The notes below the pieces were generated by a model, which had not been told where the DNA came from, ran no database searches, and saw only the letters and a program-made list of their open reading frames with translations. From positions 1,307,291 through 1,371,290 of the forward strand of contig WBMV01007804.1 in the NCBI GenBank assembly GCA_013396655.1: DNA of 64,000 nucleotides, given 5' to 3'. Shown here piece after piece: positions 62,201 to 64,000 of the stretch. A program made the position numbers and the translations under genes. How positions within the stretch are numbered: the first letter of the stretch is position 1; every line of letters begins with the position of its first letter. This DNA is from Campylorhamphus procurvoides. Its lineage: Eukaryota > Chordata > Aves > Passeriformes > Dendrocolaptidae.

Positions 62201-64000
62201 AAGAACACAAGAGAGAGGAAAAATCATCTATCCATTTTAAACCAGTGAGGCTTTGTGTTCCTCTGTTTGGTTAAACCAAATTACTCTTAATGACACAGTA
62301 CTGGGGTGGGTGACTCAGCCTCTAGCAGCTTGCTTTTTCAGTACACCATCATTACAACACTTTTTCAAATTTTCCAAAACCCTACCCGTATCGAGGCTGA
62401 ACCTTCTTTTTTTCCTCCTTCTGCCACAAGGGAAGCATGATGAATTTAAATCCCTACAGTAGGGGCAAAGGCACACCACTGTTCTCTGCAGAGCAAGACT
62501 TAACTTATAGCAAGTGTAAATAACCTTGCAGACTCTCCCCAAGAAAACTCTATTTTGTGGAAATAAATACACGTATTAACACATTTAAAAAAAATTAGAA
62601 GTATCAAAATTATAGCATTCAGTATCAAACAAAGCAAAAAAAAACTCCAAAAACCCACAAAATAAAACAACTGTTACCATGAAAACATACAAATATTTTG
62701 TCTTTAAGGGGACTTTATCTATCACTTTAGGATTTTATGGCATTCAAGAGTTATAACATAATTCAGTTGTAAAGATGTAACTCATTTAGGCTTCTCAACG
62801 GGAGATTGAGCATGTTTACCTGTTTGGAACAGCAGGGCACATAGGCCACAACTGAAGTGTGATTTGGGATTCTTTCAGACAAAAAGGCAGGGGTTAAACT
62901 CTGTCCTCATATGCAAGCTGCCTGAGACAATAATGGATTCTAACAGGATGCCCACTGTGAAACATGTATTCTCCAGTGCAACTGCATGAAGGCAAAAGAG
63001 TTACATCAGGGATTAATTTGGCATTTACTCTTCTGGTTTTTTCTGTGCTTGTAGCTATTACTGTTCTTTTGGCACAAACCCAGATTACCCATTAGTATGT
63101 GGATTGCCACTACTCTGCCAAGCTTCTAAAACATAAACAAAAAATAAAAGCCTCTTTGCTAAGATGACAATAAACATTTAAAGCCCAATAATATCTCTGT
63201 GTAACTTTGGTAACAGTAAAAATATGGACCCAGCTTTCATGTCCAATCATGGGAAATGGGCTAAAATCATTAAGGCATTAGAGACGTTGCATAATTAAAA
63301 TTGTCATTTTATATTTGCTGCAATAAAATAGCTATTTTACATAGGGTAATTACCATCAGTGATTGGTGTTACTGCATATGCTGATTAAAATGTTTATTTC
63401 TGTGAAGAGATTACTTGAAAAGTGGCACAAGAAAGCTAGGGATAAAGAATAGGACTTTAACAGCATTGTACATCATGGGACACCAAAAGGAAGCCTTAAC
63501 CTATTCTTAATTTTATTTCCTGAGAAGTGTCTTAATCTAAACTGTGGCTGCCTTCCTATTGCTCTGATTTAATTAGACTGAAGAACTATTATGTGTTTCC
63601 ATTTTATCTCCCCCTTTACAGTAGAACCACACAAATCTTATAGTTGTCTTTATGTGGATCATACAAATCTATTTGAGGGAATGAAGAATATTACAACTTT
63701 AAAAAATAGTTAATTTTCAACTCTGATCTTTCAAAAGCCAGGAGAATGTCAGGCATGTGCGAAGGAGGAAAGGGGTAATGTGCAAGTTATTTTAGGAACA
63801 TGAGGTTACTCACTTTTCATAAATAAAACCACCCCTCATAGCAGAAAAAGACTAAAATGATTTGTGATGCACTGGTGGCCTTAATAGACTGGGATATGAA
63901 TAATACATGAATATTTGGGGGGGGGGAGGCAGAATCCCTGTGACTTTAAACAGGATGAACAGCTTATTTGCTAATGACTGGACAGGATTAACCTCCCTCT

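Larger units (their letters stand above)
54291..64000. other. Upstream sequence after the retrotransposon
   Basis: About 9.7 kb with one short CR1 piece (57747-57822), one candidate minus-strand exon (59149-59279), a 24-base palindrome (56201-56224) and A/T runs. I found no coding exon of a neighbouring gene; in mammals RERGL lies upstream of PIK3C2G, and none of its Ras-like motifs appears here. Confidence 0.6.

Noticed and set aside
1..64000. CRISPR arrays, operons, bacterial promoters, rRNA genes
   Set aside because: None is present; the exon-intron structure and repeats are those of a vertebrate genome.

Overview
The window is vertebrate, almost certainly avian, genomic DNA. It is AT-rich and CpG-poor, with coding sequence only as short exons bounded by GT/AG splice sites. 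Its repeats are CR1 LINE fragments, an avian-type retroviral LTR and a short Topors-like RING gene of a kind I know best from passerine birds. I see no operons, CRISPR arrays, rRNA or tRNA genes.

The main gene is on the minus strand. Six coding exons (28826-29482, 25271-25353, 21112-21269, 17691-17802, 10985-11087 and 4086-4156) join in frame without a stop into 394 codons plus 2 bases. They encode the N-terminal third of PIK3C2G, the gamma class II phosphoinositide 3-kinase: the divergent N-terminal region, the linker, the Ras-binding-like domain and the stretch just after it. The C2, helical, kinase, PX and C-terminal C2 regions must lie beyond base 1. The first coding exon starts at 29482, so 29483-64000 is upstream sequence that holds at most untranslated exons, introns or intergenic DNA. 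I mark two candidate upstream exons, at 32627-32673 and 59149-59279.

Intron 4157-10984 contains a second gene on the opposite (plus) strand. It is an intact 192-residue C3HC4 RING protein (5644-6222) with its own polyadenylation signal. A decayed copy of its RING region lies 1.3 kb upstream, and matching CR1 fragments lie on both sides, which suggests a duplicated RING-plus-CR1 cassette. Intron 21270-25270 contains a 538-bp solo LTR with a 5-bp target duplication, close to a splice donor.

The upstream region (29483-64000) is mostly unremarkable, with a long CR1 copy at 37033-37600. The exception is 50246-54290. There a degenerate telomere-like (TTAGGG-related) minisatellite of about five units abuts the exact 5' end of an RTE-type non-LTR retrotransposon. 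The element carries endonuclease and reverse transcriptase domains broken by several stops and frameshifts. Its first 150 bases can be folded into three helices in the order and topology of an HDV-like self-cleaving ribozyme. The 5' end appears complete while the 3' end is missing, the reverse of the usual LINE pattern. This ribozyme-retrotransposon-minisatellite block is the most unusual part of the window.
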